Shown: piece after piece, positions 11,197-22,600 of the stretch | Layout of the letters: the number at the start of each line of letters is the position of its first letter | Numbering within the stretch: the first letter of the stretch is position 1 | From: Anas platyrhynchos | Taxonomy: Eukaryota > Chordata > Aves > Anseriformes > Anatidae | Direction: 5' to 3' | DNA length: 64,000 bases | Assembly: GCF_047663525.1 (NCBI RefSeq) | Contig: NC_092616.1 | Coordinates: 3,013,501 to 3,077,500 of the forward strand | Made by a program: the position numbers and the translations under genes | The notes under the pieces: generated by a model | Told to the model about the DNA's origin: nothing | The model's input: only the letters and a program-made list of their open reading frames with translations | The model's database searches: none

Positions 11197-12159
11197 ATGT
11201 CCAACAGCAGCTCCATCACCGAGTTCCTCCTCCTGCCATTCACAGACACACGGGAGCTGCAGCTCCTGCACTTCGCGCTCTTCCTGGGCATCTACCTGGC
11301 TGCCCTCCTGGGCAACGGCCTCATCCTCACCGCCGTAGCCTGCGACCACCGCCTCCACACCCCCATGTACTTCTTCCTCCTCAACCTCGCCCTCCTCGAC
11401 CTGGGCTGCATCTCCACCACTGTCCCCAAAGCCATGGCCAATTCCCTCTGGGACACCAGGGTCATTTCCTATGAAGGATGTGTTGCACAGGTGTTTCTTC
11501 TTCTGCTCTTCCTTGCTGCAGAGTATTCTGTTCTCACTGTCATGTCCTACGACCGCTATGTTGCCATCTGCAAGCCCCTTCACTACGGGAGCCTCCTGGG
11601 CAGCAGAGCTTGTGCCCAGATGGCAGCAGCTGCCTGGGGCAGTGGGGTTCTCTATGCTCTGCTGCACACTGCGCATGCATTTTCAATACCTCTTTGCCGA
11701 GGCAATACTGTGGACCAGTACTTCTGTGAAATCCCTCAGATCCTCAAACTCTCCTGCTTGGAATCAGACTACTGCAGGGAAGTTGGTCTTGTTTTTATTG
11801 GTGACTGTTTAGTATTTGTCTGTTTTGTTTTCATTCTTTTTTCTTATGTTCAGATCTTCAGGGCCGTGCTGAGGATGCCCTCTGAGCAAGGCAGGCACAA
11901 AGCCTTTTCCATGTGCCTCCCTCACCTGGCAGTGGTCTCCTTGTTTCTCAGCACAGCCATGTTTGCCTACCTGAAGCCCCCCTCCATCTCTTCTCCATCC
12001 CTAAACCTGGTGGTTGCAGTTCTGTACTCGGTGGTGCCCCCGACACTGAACCCCTTCATCTACAGCATGAAGAACCACGAGCTCAAGGGTGAGGTTAGGA
12101 AAGTGATTTTATGGATGTTTCTGAATAATGATAAATTTCCCCTCTTTTTCCAGAAATGA
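11197..12159 (+). CDS. Olfactory receptor, OR14-like, intact (320 aa)
   Basis: Seven-transmembrane odorant receptor. The single coding exon reads MSNSSSITEF to a TGA after residue 320. Features: sequon N3-S-S, GN 39-40, PMYFFL 56-61, Cys95 and Cys177 for the extracellular disulphide, MSYDRYVAIC 116-125 at the TM3/loop-2 junction, KAFSMC 235-240, and NPFIYSMKN 285-293 in TM7. The tail is nine residues longer than in its 311-aa paralogues. An open frame extends 18 codons upstream to a TTG, but that stretch crosses the acceptor (AG 11149-11150) and has no family counterpart, so the ATG at 11197 is chosen. It forms a head-to-head pair with the left-edge OR. Confidence 0.95.
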   Translation: MSNSSSITEFLLLPFTDTRELQLLHFALFLGIYLAALLGNGLILTAVACDHRLHTPMYFFLLNLALLDLGCISTTVPKAMANSLWDTRVISYEGCVAQVFLLLLFLAAEYSVLTVMSYDRYVAICKPLHYGSLLGSRACAQMAAAAWGSGVLYALLHTAHAFSIPLCRGNTVDQYFCEIPQILKLSCLESDYCREVGLVFIGDCLVFVCFVFILFSYVQIFRAVLRMPSEQGRHKAFSMCLPHLAVVSLFLSTAMFAYLKPPSISSPSLNLVVAVLYSVVPPTLNPFIYSMKNHELKGEVRKVILWMFLNNDKFPLFFQK

Positions 12160-14212
12160 CTTAACTTGGTACCTCTGTGCGGGCCTGGTTCTTCTTTCAT
12201 ATCATTATTGTTATTGTAACTTTGGTATCATTTGCATTTATTATGCTCTCAGAAAAATATTCATCCTAATTCTCCTGAGCAATGACACTGCTCTGTTTAC
12301 TCTTGAAGCTCTATAAATGTATGTCTATCAGCAAATCAAAGCTCACTCTAATATAGCATGTCATAAAAAAAAAAAAAAGGCATCTCCACAGCGTGTTGCC
12401 TGAAGGCTCGTCTCTTTTTTTTTTCAAGGCTGTTGCCAAGATCAGGGCTGTGCAGCTGCTCCCCAAAAGGCTCATTGCCATGCTGTGAGTAGTGAGAGAC
12501 CATGGGTACAATTTAGGAACACCCTGTTGTATCTAATGACAGCAGAAATGGTGAATGGTCACTGAAGTACATAGCCACAACTGTCCCATTTGGGGCTGGG
12601 CAGAAGACAGCATCCGGGACAGGAATGTGGAGCTGTGTGGAGAGCCTAGGAGTTCTCCATGGGTAGCGTGTTCTCAGGGTGGGTAAGGAATGGAGCCTTA
12701 CAAAGAGAGAAAATGCCCAAGATCTTGTCACCAAAACGGGTACCGCAAAATTTAGATGTCCTCAAGCAAAGAAGGGCATCACAATTCTTGTGCAATTCAT
12801 CAAAGAACCAGCACGCACAGGAAGGGAGGATGGAGAGGGATTCCTGTCACCCTCACAAAGTACCACCAGCTAGAACTAGAAAGACACCTGGAAACCCCCT
12901 AGAGTCCTTGGCAACATCCATTGCTCTTTCTGAGCACCTGCCAGAACTACACACCATAAAAAGCAGGATTAACAACAGTGATCCCAACCTAGCTGGGTCT
13001 ACTTCCCACCTTGTGCAGCTCAGCCAGTGCGCAGTCATCTCTGGGGCACCACAGCCTGCTTGGTCTGCTCATAGCTCCACCAGCTCAGGGCCCTGTGGGG
13101 AGCATGGGGAGGTGGCCAGAAACATCTGGAGAGGTGAGAGGAGGGATGGGGAGAGATCAAATGGAAGCTGACCTTGGCTGGAAGTTGCCTCAAATACTGG
13201 TGTTAACCTAATCCCAAGACTAGGTCTGGACCGTGAGTACCCTAATGCGTGCTCATGAGTTAGAGTAGAAGATGAGCCAGAAGTCCGCAGTTTCCTGGTG
13301 CTGCACTAGATTGGGAAGTGGCTGAAGAAGGACTGGCACTGTCTATTCTGCATCTCATAACTCCATAATCTTTCCTGAAGGGTGGCATCGAAAGCCAAGT
13401 CTGGGGCCTTGTGCCAGGGCTTCCACTGATGGAAGCATGACACAGCAGCCATACCAGTTTGCTTCTGTTGCTCAATCTAGCACACGTCCATGTGACAGTC
13501 TCCTCCAACCTGTGTGCTGAATCTCAGCCCCAAAGTCATCAGCAAGTCCTCCGCTTGGGTCCACCCCAGGGACTGGAGTGCAGCTGCGACCACAGGAAGG
13601 ACGAGCCCTCTCCTTGGGCCTGTCTATGGCTGGATGCCTCTGCATGCTGCCCAGGAAAAGAGAGCATATTGATAATATGTTAAGGCCCCTTTCACCTTCT
13701 CTGTGTCTGTGGGGCCCTCAAGAAATGTCCCTCAGTCCTGAAATCAGACCCAGCTTCTTCTTGCATCAGGAGCCTGGAGAAATTGCCCCAGAAGTCTCAG
13801 CCCTGTTGTGCACATAGGCAAATGCCCCAGCCCTCACTGCCGTTCTGCTTTAGCAGCCTCCCCCCTTCACCCAGCCCTGCCCCAGCCCCAGCATATCCCT
13901 CACAGGGGTTCACAGACAGCCCTGCCCTGGGGCTGGCTGGGCTCTGGGCCTGGAGAGGGACCAGGCTGGGCTGGCTGTTTCCCCGGTACAGGCCCTGAGC
14001 CCAGCAGGAGGATGGGAGTGCTCACATTTCAGTGATCGGCCCTCCCCAGACTGAGGTGGAAGGCTGGTGCTGGGAACCATGGGGGGCTGGGGCTGGTGGT
14101 GGCATTCTTGGGCAGTTTCTCCTTTTTGTTCATGCTACAAGCTGGGCTGAATCTGTGCCCTGGGACTCCCTGCTCGAAGACACTGTGGGTGTAGAGATAG
14201 TTTTTATTGTCT
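12160..14212. other. Intergenic, 3' of the OR at 11197; nothing recognised
   Basis: Contains an A-run at 12364-12378 and a T-run near 12413-12424. No conserved domain is seen. Frames up to 170 codons (12659-13171, +) lack recognisable motifs. Unlike the ORs at 25492 and 49915, this gene does not show the shared downstream flank here. Confidence 0.4.
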
Positions 14213-14300
14213 GACCACCCTCATGTTAAAGAAATTTTTCCTAATGTCCAGACTGAACCGCCTCTGGTGCAGCTTTGTGCCAATCACTTGTGCCTGAGGA
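14213..14300 (-). mobile_element. CR1 LINE fragment
   Basis: A short stretch (CTGACCACCCTCATGTTAAA and following, through CCTAATGTCCAGACTGAACC) matches, in reverse, the end of CR1 ORF2 around the KNFF region. Both ends are lost. An A/T-rich AAT-type microsatellite follows at 14580-14630. Confidence 0.6.
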
Positions 14301-14673
14301 TGACTTGAATCCTTTTCCAGACCCACCTTCCCTGTGCTCACTGGGTCCACATTACCTCCATGGAGACTGCAGACATCTCATTTGCCTATAGAATCCGAGA
14401 TACAAAAAAGACACTATGAGAGAGTCAGCTCAGTCCCAGTGGCACACATATTTTACAGGGGCTACAGGGAAAGATGGCAGGTTGATGTTTCAGATGAAAT
14501 GAGACGAAGCCAAATGTGTGTCAGAACATCACAATGGTACTTAAAAACAACAACATCAAAATCAATGTCAACGTAAACATAAAATAATATAATATATAAT
14601 ATAATATAGTAACAATAATAATAATAATACAATGCATAGGAATGTACTGAATATACAATGAATATACTGTGAG

Positions 14674-15099
14674 TCAGTTGTGGAGACAGATGAAAAGTTT
14701 ACCAGCAGTGAAAAATGTCAATGAAATCACTTTGTTCAGTGCAACTTTCAGCTCCTGGTTTCTCATGCTGTAGATGAAGGGGTTCACTGCTGGGGGCACC
14801 ACTGAGTACAGAACTGCCACCACCAGGTCCAGGGATGAGAAGGACAGGGAGGGGGGCTTCTGGTAGCTGGAAAAGCCAGTACTGAGAAACAGGGAGACCA
14901 CGGCCAGGTGAGGTAGGCATGTGGAAAAGGCTTTGTGCCGTCCCTGATCACAGGGCATCCTCAGCATGGCCCTGATGATCTGAACATAAGAGAGCACAAT
15001 GAATACAAAACACCTAAAGTCGATGAAAAGATTACCCATAAGAGCCCAAACTTCACTGAGGAAGGACTGTGAACAGGAGAGCTTGAGGATTTGGGGGAT
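14674..15099 (-). pseudogene. OR14-like pseudogene, 3' part only, cut by CR1
   Basis: Open from residue ~179 (IPQILKLSC) to the stop: TM5, KAFSTC, TM6, and NPFIYSMRN in TM7, with a C-terminus of normal length. The frame has no stop, but residues 1 to about 178 (TM1-TM4, DRY region) are absent. At 15099/15100 the coding sequence joins the tail of a minus-strand CR1. No matching 5' half is found beyond that CR1 or anywhere up to 18.8 kb. It cannot make a receptor. Its clean frame suggests recent loss. Confidence 0.9.
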
Positions 15100-15947
15100 C
15101 ACAGAATCACAGAATCACAGAATTTCTAGGTTGGAAGAGACCTCAAGATCATTGTGTCCAACCTCTAACCTAACACTAACAGTCCCCACTAAACCATATC
15201 CCTAAGCTCTACATCTAAACGTCTTTTGAAGACTTCCAGGGATGGTGACTCCACCACCTCCCTGGGCAGCCTGTTCCAGTGCCTAACAACCCTTTCAGTA
15301 AAGAAGTTCTTCCTAACATCTAACCTAAAACTCCCCTGGCGCAACTTTAGCCCATTCCCCCTCGTCCTGTCACCAGGCACGTGGGAGAACAGGCCAACAC
15401 CCACCTCACTACAGCCTCCTTTAAGGTATCTGTAGAGAGCGATAAGGTCGCCCCTGAGCCTCCTCTTCTCCAGGCTGAACAAGCCCAGCTCCCTCAGCCG
15501 CTCCTCGTAGGACTTGTTCTCCAGGCCCCTCACCAGCTTCGTCACCCTTCTCTGGACTCTCTCGAGCACCTCGATGTCCTTCTTGTAGCGAGGGGCCCAA
15601 AACTGAACACAGTACTCGAGGTGCGGCCTCACCAGAGCCGAGTACAGGGGGACGATCACTTCCCTAGCCCTGCTGGCCACACTGCTTCTTATGCAAGCCA
15701 GGATGCTGTTGGCCTTCTTGGCCACCTGAGCACACTGCTGGCTCATATTCAGCCGACTATCCACCAATACTCCCAGGTCCTTCTCCGCCTGGCAGCTCTC
15801 CAACCACTCCTCTCCCAGCCTGTAGCTCTGCTTGGGGTTATTGTGCCCCAGGTGCAGGACCCGGCACTTGGCCTTATTGAACTTCATGCAGTTGACCTCA
15901 GCCCATTGGTCCAGCCTATCCAGATCCTGCAGCAGGAATTGCCCTAG
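15100..15947 (-). mobile_element. CR1 LINE, 3' ~0.85 kb with intact ORF2 C-terminus
   Basis: The 232-codon open frame 15189-15887 is the C-terminal region of the CR1 reverse transcriptase ([14 protein letters not shown] to DVELRDMV stop). The 3' UTR and three ATTCTGTG units end at about 15100-15120. The lack of stops and close match to the 9765 and 43185 copies mark it as a young insertion. It abuts the truncated OR on one side and an oppositely oriented CR1 piece on the other. Confidence 0.95.
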
Positions 15948-15949
15948 CT

Positions 15950-16400
15950 GTGTGCAAGGCTATGGGACGTGCCAAAGTTCCTCTCTGTTGTTCAACTTAT
16001 TCATCAGTGAAGTGGATGATGTAACAGAGTGTACCTTCAGCAGCTTTGCTGATGACACAAAGCTGGGAGGAGTGGCTGATACCCCAGAGGGCTGTGCTGC
16101 CATTCAGAGGGACCCTGACAGGCTGGAGAGATAAGTTGAGAGAAACCCCATGAAGTTCAACACGGGCAAGTGCAGGGTCCTGTCTCCTTCCTAGGGAGGA
16201 AAACCCCCAGCACCAGTACAGGCTGGGAATGACCTGCTGCGTTTTGCAGAGAAGAACCTGGGATTCCTGGGGGACATCAGGCTGAGCACAAGTCAGCAGT
16301 GTGCTCTTGTGGCCAAGAAGGCCAACGGGATCCTTGGGTGCATTCGGAAGGGTGTTGCCAGGAGGCCAAGGGAGGTGATCCTCCCCTTCTACACAGCCTT
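15950..16400 (+). mobile_element. CR1 LINE, internal RT fragment
   Basis: Translates in pieces to the RT palm around FADDTKLGG (about 16035-16065), then the [15 protein letters not shown]-type region. It is broken by small indels and lacks the CR1 3' end. It lies head-to-head with the 15100-15947 element. Confidence 0.8.
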
Positions 16401-17125
16401 TACTAGTGCTTGGTGTTATTCCTCGCTAGGAAGGAGACACCACCTTTTCTTTGTGATGTCAAATGCATGAGAATCCTGACAGGGTCAGAAAAGTGGCCAT
16501 TTAGTTGCAGAAGTAATAGGGCTGGATTCTCCTGAAACGCTGCTTGTTGCTTGACAGAGTGGCACACTACCATAGTCATGGTGACAGCCTGGCAGCTTTG
16601 TGCCTGCGTACTACTGTGAGATCAGCCATGGGATGAAGGCTTTCTTCCTTGTCTCTTCCGTTGAGAGATGGGTTTTGCCTCTCAGCAGAAGCTATTGCTG
16701 CCACATGTCACCTGGGCAACCTCTGTGAGTGGCATGCAGCCTTGGGGCCCAAACCTGTGCAAAGACTTGGTTCTCTTGCTTTCCAATATTCACTGGCATT
16801 CATTCCAAGCCAACCAACCCAAGACCTTCACCAGAGCTGGTCATCAGGGAAAAGCACTTCCAGGACTCCTTGCAACAGGCTGCAATAATTCTGCTATAGC
16901 TTATGTCAATCGTGAGTGCCTGGAGTGTTTTGGACTCTTCTAGAGGTCAATTTGGGGTATGGGAATGCTCTATACAAATACAAAAGAGCTTTGATATTTT
17001 AGCTTGTGCTCAGTGACTTCTGTCCTAGAGCATGGCAGGTTATTAAATGAAAGCCTGGAATATCTGGAGTGCATCCTTGTCCTAGAGCCACTCACACACT
17101 TGCTGATACTGACTGGGTTACTGAA
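16400..17125. other. Intergenic, nothing recognised
   Basis: Unique sequence between two CR1 fragments. No domain-bearing frame and no clear repeat partner in the window. Confidence 0.35.
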
Positions 17126-18362
17126 TATACAGTCTGGTGGGGGACTTCAGCTTCCCAGATGTCTGCTGGAAAGACAACACAGCAGAGAGGAAACAGTCTA
17201 GGAGGTCTCTGGAGTGGGTGGAAAATAACTTCCTGATGCAGCTGGTCAGTGAGGCAACCAGGGAAGGTGCCCTGCTGGACTTTGTGCTTGTGAACAGAGA
17301 AGAACTTGGGGGGGGTGTGAAGGTTGGAAGGCAAATCTTGGGCATAGCAATCACAAATTAATAGAGTTTTTGATTCTTGGAGAGGTAAGGAGCAGGGTTA
17401 GCAGTATTGCCTCCCTGTATTTCTGGAGGGTTGAATTTGGCTTGTTAAGGAGACTGATTGGCAGAGTCCCTCGGGAGGCAGTCCAGAAGGGTAAAGGAGT
17501 CCAGTAAGGCTGGACACACTTCAAGAACGAAATCCTAAAGGCACAGGAAAAGGTCATCCCCGTGTGCTGAAAGATGAGTCAGCAGAGAAAATCAGCCTGG
17601 CTGAACAGAGAGCTTTGGCTGAAGCTCAGTAAGAAAAAGAGAGTTTATGACCTTTGGAAGGAGGAGCAGAACACTCAAGAGGATTAACTACAAAGATGTT
17701 GTTAGGTTGTGCAGGAAGAAAATCAGATGGGCCAAAGCCCAACTGGAACTCAGTCTGGCTACTGCCATAATGGAGAATGAAAAATGATTTTCTAAATGCC
17801 TTAGCAAAAAAAGGAGGACTAAGGAGAATCTCCATCCTTAATAATATGCGGGGGGAAACAGTGACAAGAGATGATGAATAGTCAGTGGTGCTTAATGCCT
17901 TCTTTGCCTCAGTCTTTAGTAGGAAGTCCAGTTGTTCTCAGGGTACCCAGCCCCATGAGCTGGTAGACAGGGGTGAGGAGCAGAATGAAGCCCTCCTAAT
18001 CCAAGGGGAGATATTTAGCGACTTGCTACTCCACTTACACATACAAAATGGGGCCAGATGGGATCCACCCAAGCGTATTGAAAGAGATGGCAGAAGTACT
18101 TACCAAGTAACTTTCCAACATTTATCAGCAGTCCTGGCTGTCAGGGGAGGTCCCAGTCAACTCTCCCCTAGCAAATGTAATGCCCATCTACAGGAAAGGC
18201 CAGAAGGAGGACCCAGGGAACTACAGGCCTGTCAGTCTGACTTTGGTGCCAGGGAAGGATATGGTGAAGATTATCTTGAGTGCCATCATGCGGTTAACGG
18301 GCTTGATGATTTGAGAGGTCTTTTCCAATCTACATGGCTTTATGGTTCTATGCTTCTATGAG
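17126..18362 (+). mobile_element. CR1 LINE, decayed: endonuclease C-terminus to RT start plus a 3' tail
   Basis: Starts with the endonuclease region (VGDFSFPDVCW, 17133 onward) and continues through the pre-RT linker to KSMGPDGIH-like sequence near 18050. It then jumps to a CR1 tail (GGTTCTATGCTTCTATGA, 18345-18362). Several frameshifts and stops are present and the RT is deleted. The last ~70 bases (18290-18362) mirror 42884-42935. Confidence 0.8.
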
Positions 18363-18830
18363 TCTAACAAAAGTCACAATCATTGGAAGGCAGCCACTGC
18401 ACTCTTGGAACTCGAGACTGTGGCCTGGACAAGACCATTGTTTCTGCAAGGCATTCCAGTGGGCTAACACCACACATCCTGGAAGACGTTCCAGTGGATT
18501 GCTGGAGTTCCCCACACTTGAAATGGCCATTGAAACCTGAAGATATTTGTGTTGGGTCATGTGTGATAAATTCAGGTAGAAAGACTCAAGAGCAGGTGAC
18601 TTTGAGTGGCTGTTGCAGAGCTCAGCAGCTTGCCCCAGTCTGGGAATATGTCCCCTTCTAACTAGGGGAATTAAAAGGGATTAATATGACCAGACTCATG
18701 AGGTCAATCTGCACAGTAAGGGAAAGTAATAGTTACTGTGCTGTAGCTGCAGCAGGCAATAGGCCTTGGACTGAGCCTCAGAAGACTCAAGCAGATCTAA
18801 TCTAGTTCATCCATGAACTAAGACAAACAC
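18363..18830 (-). repeat. Non-CR1 repeat R2, copy 1 (inverted)
   Basis: Inverted, moderately diverged match to 42420-42880. A further diverged copy lies at 62380-62890. Shared landmarks include AAATGGCCATT, AAGACTCAAGAGCAGGTGAC and the GGGGCAAGCTGCTGAG region (here reversed). No coding frame is conserved among copies. The family is unknown to me. Confidence 0.65.
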
Positions 18831-20848
18831 TGTGAGCAGAGTGAAGGACACTTCGAGCACAGGAGGTGGGTGACCGGCATGGCTGAGCAAGGACCTGCTG
18901 CTTAAACTGAGGGAAAAATAGGAAAATGTACAGAAGCAGAAGCAGGGTTGTATAGCCTGGGAGGAGTACAGGGTTGTCATCTGGAGGTGTAGAGACAGGA
19001 TCAGGAAAGCCAAGGCACAGACGGAGCTGAACTTGGCAAGGGACATGAAGAATAACAAGAAGGGGTTCTACAAATACATAGGCAGGAGGAGACAGCCCAA
19101 GGAGAGTGTTCCCCCTCTGGTAAATGAGATGGGAGAACTGGCTTCCTCAGACATGGAAAAAGCTGAGGTACTCAGTAAGTGCTTTGCCTCAGTCTTCACC
19201 CGTGGTCAAATTTCCTGTGTCTGTCAGGACCCTGAACCTTGAGGAGAGGGTGAGAGGAGCAGATTCTGTCCCACTGTGACAGTGGAACAAGTCCGGGACT
19301 GCCTAATGAAACTGGATGTGTACAAGTCCATGGGGCCAGAGGGTGTACATCCCAGGGTGATGAGAGAGAAGGCTGATGTGGTTGCTGAGCCGCTCTCCAT
19401 CATATTCGAAAAATCATGGCTGTTGGGTGACTGGAAAAAGGGAAACATGACTCCCATTTTTAAGAAAGGGAGAAAGGAAGAGCTGGGGAACTACAGGCTC
19501 GTGAGCCTCAACTCTGTGCCTGGGAAGATCACGGAGCAGTCCCTCCTGGAACACATCTTAAGGCATGCATGAGATAAAGAGGTGTTCTGAGACAGGCAGC
19601 ATGGCTTCACCAAAGGCAGATCTTGCCTAACCAATCTGGAGGCCTTCTATGATGGAGCGATGGCATCGGCGGACAAAGGAAGGACGAGGAATATCGTGTA
19701 CCTGGATTTGAGCAAAGCCTTAGATATGGTCCCTCACCACATTTGTCTCTCTCAGTTGGAGAGGAATGGATTTGAAGGACGGCCTGTTAGGTGGATCAAG
19801 AATTGGTTGGCTGGTCGCAGCCAAAGGGTTGTGGTCAATAGTTGTATGTCTGGGTGGAGGCCGGTCACAAGTGGTGTCCCTCAGGGGTTGGTCTTGGGAT
19901 GGGTACTCTTCAACATCTTTATCAATGACATTGATGATAGAATCGAGTGCATCCTCAGCAAGTTTGCAGATGTCACCAAGCTGTGCGGTGCAGTCGATAC
20001 AATAGAGGGAAGGGATGCCATCCAGAGGGACCTGGACAGACTGGAGTACTTTGCCCATGAGAACCTAATGAGGCTCAACAAGGCCAAGTGTAAGATGTTG
20101 CACTTGGCTTGGGCAATCCCAGGTCTTTATATAGACTGGGCAAAGAAGAACTTGAGAGCAGCCCTGTGGAGAAGGACATGGGGACCCTGCTGGACAAGAA
20201 GCTGCCCATGAGCCAGCAGTGTGCGCTTGCAGCCCGGAGGCCAACTGTGTCCTGGGCTGCATTGTAAATGGCCAGCAGGGAGAGGGAGGTGATTGTCGCC
20301 CTCTGCTCTGCTCTTGTGAGACCCCACCCGGAATACTGAGTACAGGCCTGAGGCATCCAGCACAAGAAGGATGTGTAGCTCTTGGGATGGGTCCAGCGGA
20401 GGGCCATTAATATAATCGGATGGCTGGAGCACTTCTCCTATGCAGAACGGTTGGGGGACCTGGGCTTGTTTAGCTTGGAGAAGAGAAGGCTCCGCTGAGA
20501 CCTCATCGTGGCCTTCCAGTACGTGAAGGGAGCGTATAAACAGGAGGGCGAAATGCCTGTTCATATGTGTTGGTAGTGATAGGATAAGGGGGAATGGTTT
20601 AAAGTAAGACAGAGGAGGTTTAAACTAGAAATTAGGAGAGCTTTTTTCCCTCAGAGGGTGTTGAGGCACTGGAACATGTTGCCCAGAGAGGTTGTGGATG
20701 CCCCATCCCTGGAGGCATTCAAGGCCTTGCTGTATGTGGCTCTGGGCATCCTGCTCTGATGGTTGGCAACCCTGCCCAGAGCAGGGGGGTTGAAAGTAGA
20801 TGATCTTTAAGGTCCTTTTCAACCCAGGACATTCCATGATTCTATGTC
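18830..20848 (+). mobile_element. CR1 LINE, 5'-truncated, RT-dead (arm A of inverted repeat)
   Basis: Runs from the pre-RT region (about 18830) through the RT palm (frames 19276-19572 and 19660-20211) to a tail near 20848. Frameshifts interrupt ORF2. The catalytic motif reads FADVTKL (about 19962-19982) where active CR1 has FADD, so the RT is inactive even in the open frame. The same substitution is in the mirror copy 40399-42420, and the 183-codon frame is identical in both. The copies therefore arose by duplication of one already dead element, not by two insertions. Confidence 0.9.
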
Positions 20849-21830
20849 TTTCTTCCCAGAGTCAGATCCCAAAGAGGCAGCACCTCCCAGGTGCACCTGG
20901 CCCTGCATTGTCCCCAACAGCAAGGAGGCATGCCTAGAGAAGCCCTAGGGATAAGGGCATCCCTAGCATCAGGACGCAGGAGTCCTGGCTGCCACATTGT
21001 CCCCTGAGCTCAGAGGGACCCTCAGGCAGGGCTCTCACAGCAGCCACCAGCCTTGTGCAGCCTCCCTCCAAAGCACAGAAATTGCAGCTTTGGACAGCTG
21101 AAAGCTCCTGTGATACATCTTGGGAAGGGGCTCCTGACACCCTTACCTTTGGAGGAGAGCTGCAGGAGCACTGGAAACAGGGAAGTCAGGACAGAAGTGA
21201 TGGTCAAACTCCTGCAGCCCTCCATCTCACTGCTGACCCTCAGCTCAGGACAAGGGATGCCCGCCCTGGCTCCTCAACCACAGCTCCTCTGCAAGGTGCC
21301 CCTGCTCCTCCGCCCGTCAGCGAGGGTCGCCCAGCGCAAGCTTGCTGTCTGCTGACCCCACTCCTGGCCACAGAAGGACAGCGCTGGGGAGCACCCAAGC
21401 AGTGCCCAGCAGGGACCAGGCCTTGCAGGGAAGTGTCGGCACTGCCGCTGCTCCAGTGACGATATCCCAGTGATGCAGTGCACCCCCTGTGACATCAGCC
21501 CGTGTCATTTGAAGGCCTGTGAGGTCAGCAGCATGGAGACAGCACAGCTCAGGAGAGTAATGAGAGATATACTTCCTATCTGCCCAGTTCTTTTCAGGAT
21601 CAGGAACAGATCAGGAACATCTCCAAATGGTGGCAAAGGCCATGGAATAAAGAAAGTTGGGCCCGGAGAAATCACTACTGCCTGCTTTTACCAACATGCT
21701 TCTGCTGTTGGGAGCCCTCCCATGATAGTTGGGTTTGAGGCTTGTCCTGGGGCTTGGATTTTTCAAAAGATGGGAGCAAAGGCACCTGGGGTGGAACAGC
21801 CCCTCGGAGTGACTGAACACTTCACTGCAT
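20849..21830 (-). repeat. Copy 2 of the ~0.95-kb repeat, next to the CR1
   Basis: Inverted relative to copies at 4765 and 39400. It begins right after the CR1 tail with TCTTTCTTCCCAGAGTCAGATCCC. Compared with 39400-40398 it differs by scattered substitutions and a 4-base gap near 21226. Divergence is larger toward the far end (21540-21830). Confidence 0.85.
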
Positions 21831-22227
21831 AGAACTCACTTCTGAAAGAAAGATGGGTTTTACAGAGTGAATTGGAGTACGTGCCAGGGCCTCAGCACCA
21901 TCCCCCAGTCTACCATGCAGGAGGCAGAGGTGGTACACGAGGGAAGGGCAGACGTACCCTCAACATGTCATGATGAGAGAGAGGAGTAGGGAAGTGCTGC
22001 AGACAAAAAGGGGAGTGGGGAGAATGGTCTAGGATTGATGCCATGCTCTCCTGTAGGCTGCCACAGCCTCCCCACGGCGCACAGCTTTGGGCCTTTAGAG
22101 GAGGTGGAGACCACAGAAGAGGCTGAGGTGGGGGGGGCAGCCTGCCCCTTGCAGCTGGGCTGCCAGATCTGCCTGCAGGAGACCACTTGTGTCTCTGTGT
22201 CCACAGTGGAGGAGGAAGCCATCCTGA
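21831..22227. other. Segment absent from the mirror arm
   Basis: The arms of the large inverted repeat match up to about 21815 and again from about 22459. This stretch, together with the CR1 after it, is extra in this arm. It is unique sequence with a G-run at 22130-22136 and no recognised gene. Confidence 0.4.
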
Positions 22228-22412
22228 TTTACAGAATCACAGAATCACAGAATTTCTAGGTTGGAAGAGACCTCAAGATCATCTAGTCCAACCTCTAACC
22301 TAACACTAACAGTCCCCACTAAACCATATCCCTAAGCTCTACATCTAAAAGTCTTTTGAAGGCTTCCAGGGATGGTGACTCCACCACCTCCCTGGGCAGC
22401 CTGTTCCAGTGA
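22228..22412 (-). mobile_element. CR1 LINE, 3' end only
   Basis: Two to three ATTCTGTG units (reversed) at the left, then the CR1 3' UTR and the end of ORF2, breaking off at CCTGTTCCAGTG. The break is followed by a repeat of the same CAGCCTGTTCCAGTG word (22398-22412 and 22414-22428), a short tandem duplication at the 5' junction. Confidence 0.85.
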
Positions 22413-22434
22413 CAGCCTGTTCCAGTGGATCTAA

Positions 22435-22458
22435 AGAGAGTTTAGATCTAAACTCTCT
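22435..22458. repeat. 24-bp perfect palindrome
   Basis: The sequence is its own reverse complement, centred on AGATCT between 22446 and 22447; each half is AGAGAGTTTAGA. It sits at the join between a CR1 5' end and the resumed inverted-repeat homology. Confidence 0.9.
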
Positions 22459-22600
22459 CATTTCAGGAGACCTGTGGCATGCTGAAGGCAGGACAACAAC
22501 CCCTGACTGTACTGCACACAGATGGACCTGGTCCCGTGTCAGCTGGACCATGTCAAGTGGGCTGCAGCGAAAGACAAGAGTGAGCATGTGCAGTGCTGGG
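22459..22600 (-). repeat. Outer end of the inverted-repeat arm A
   Basis: Inverted match to about 39230-39350. Shared words are CTCTCATTTC(A/T)GGAG, TGCTGAAGGC and CCCCTGACTGTA. Diverged compared with the arm core. Confidence 0.6.

Noticed and set aside
11161-11676. 171-codon frame antisense to the OR at 11197 (similar ones at other ORs)
   Set aside because: Shadow of the OR coding exon. It recurs only because the coding sequence is conserved.
19881-20058. Antisense frames within the CR1 copies, identical in both arms
   Set aside because: They mirror the RT coding strand and follow from the near-identity of the inverted repeat.
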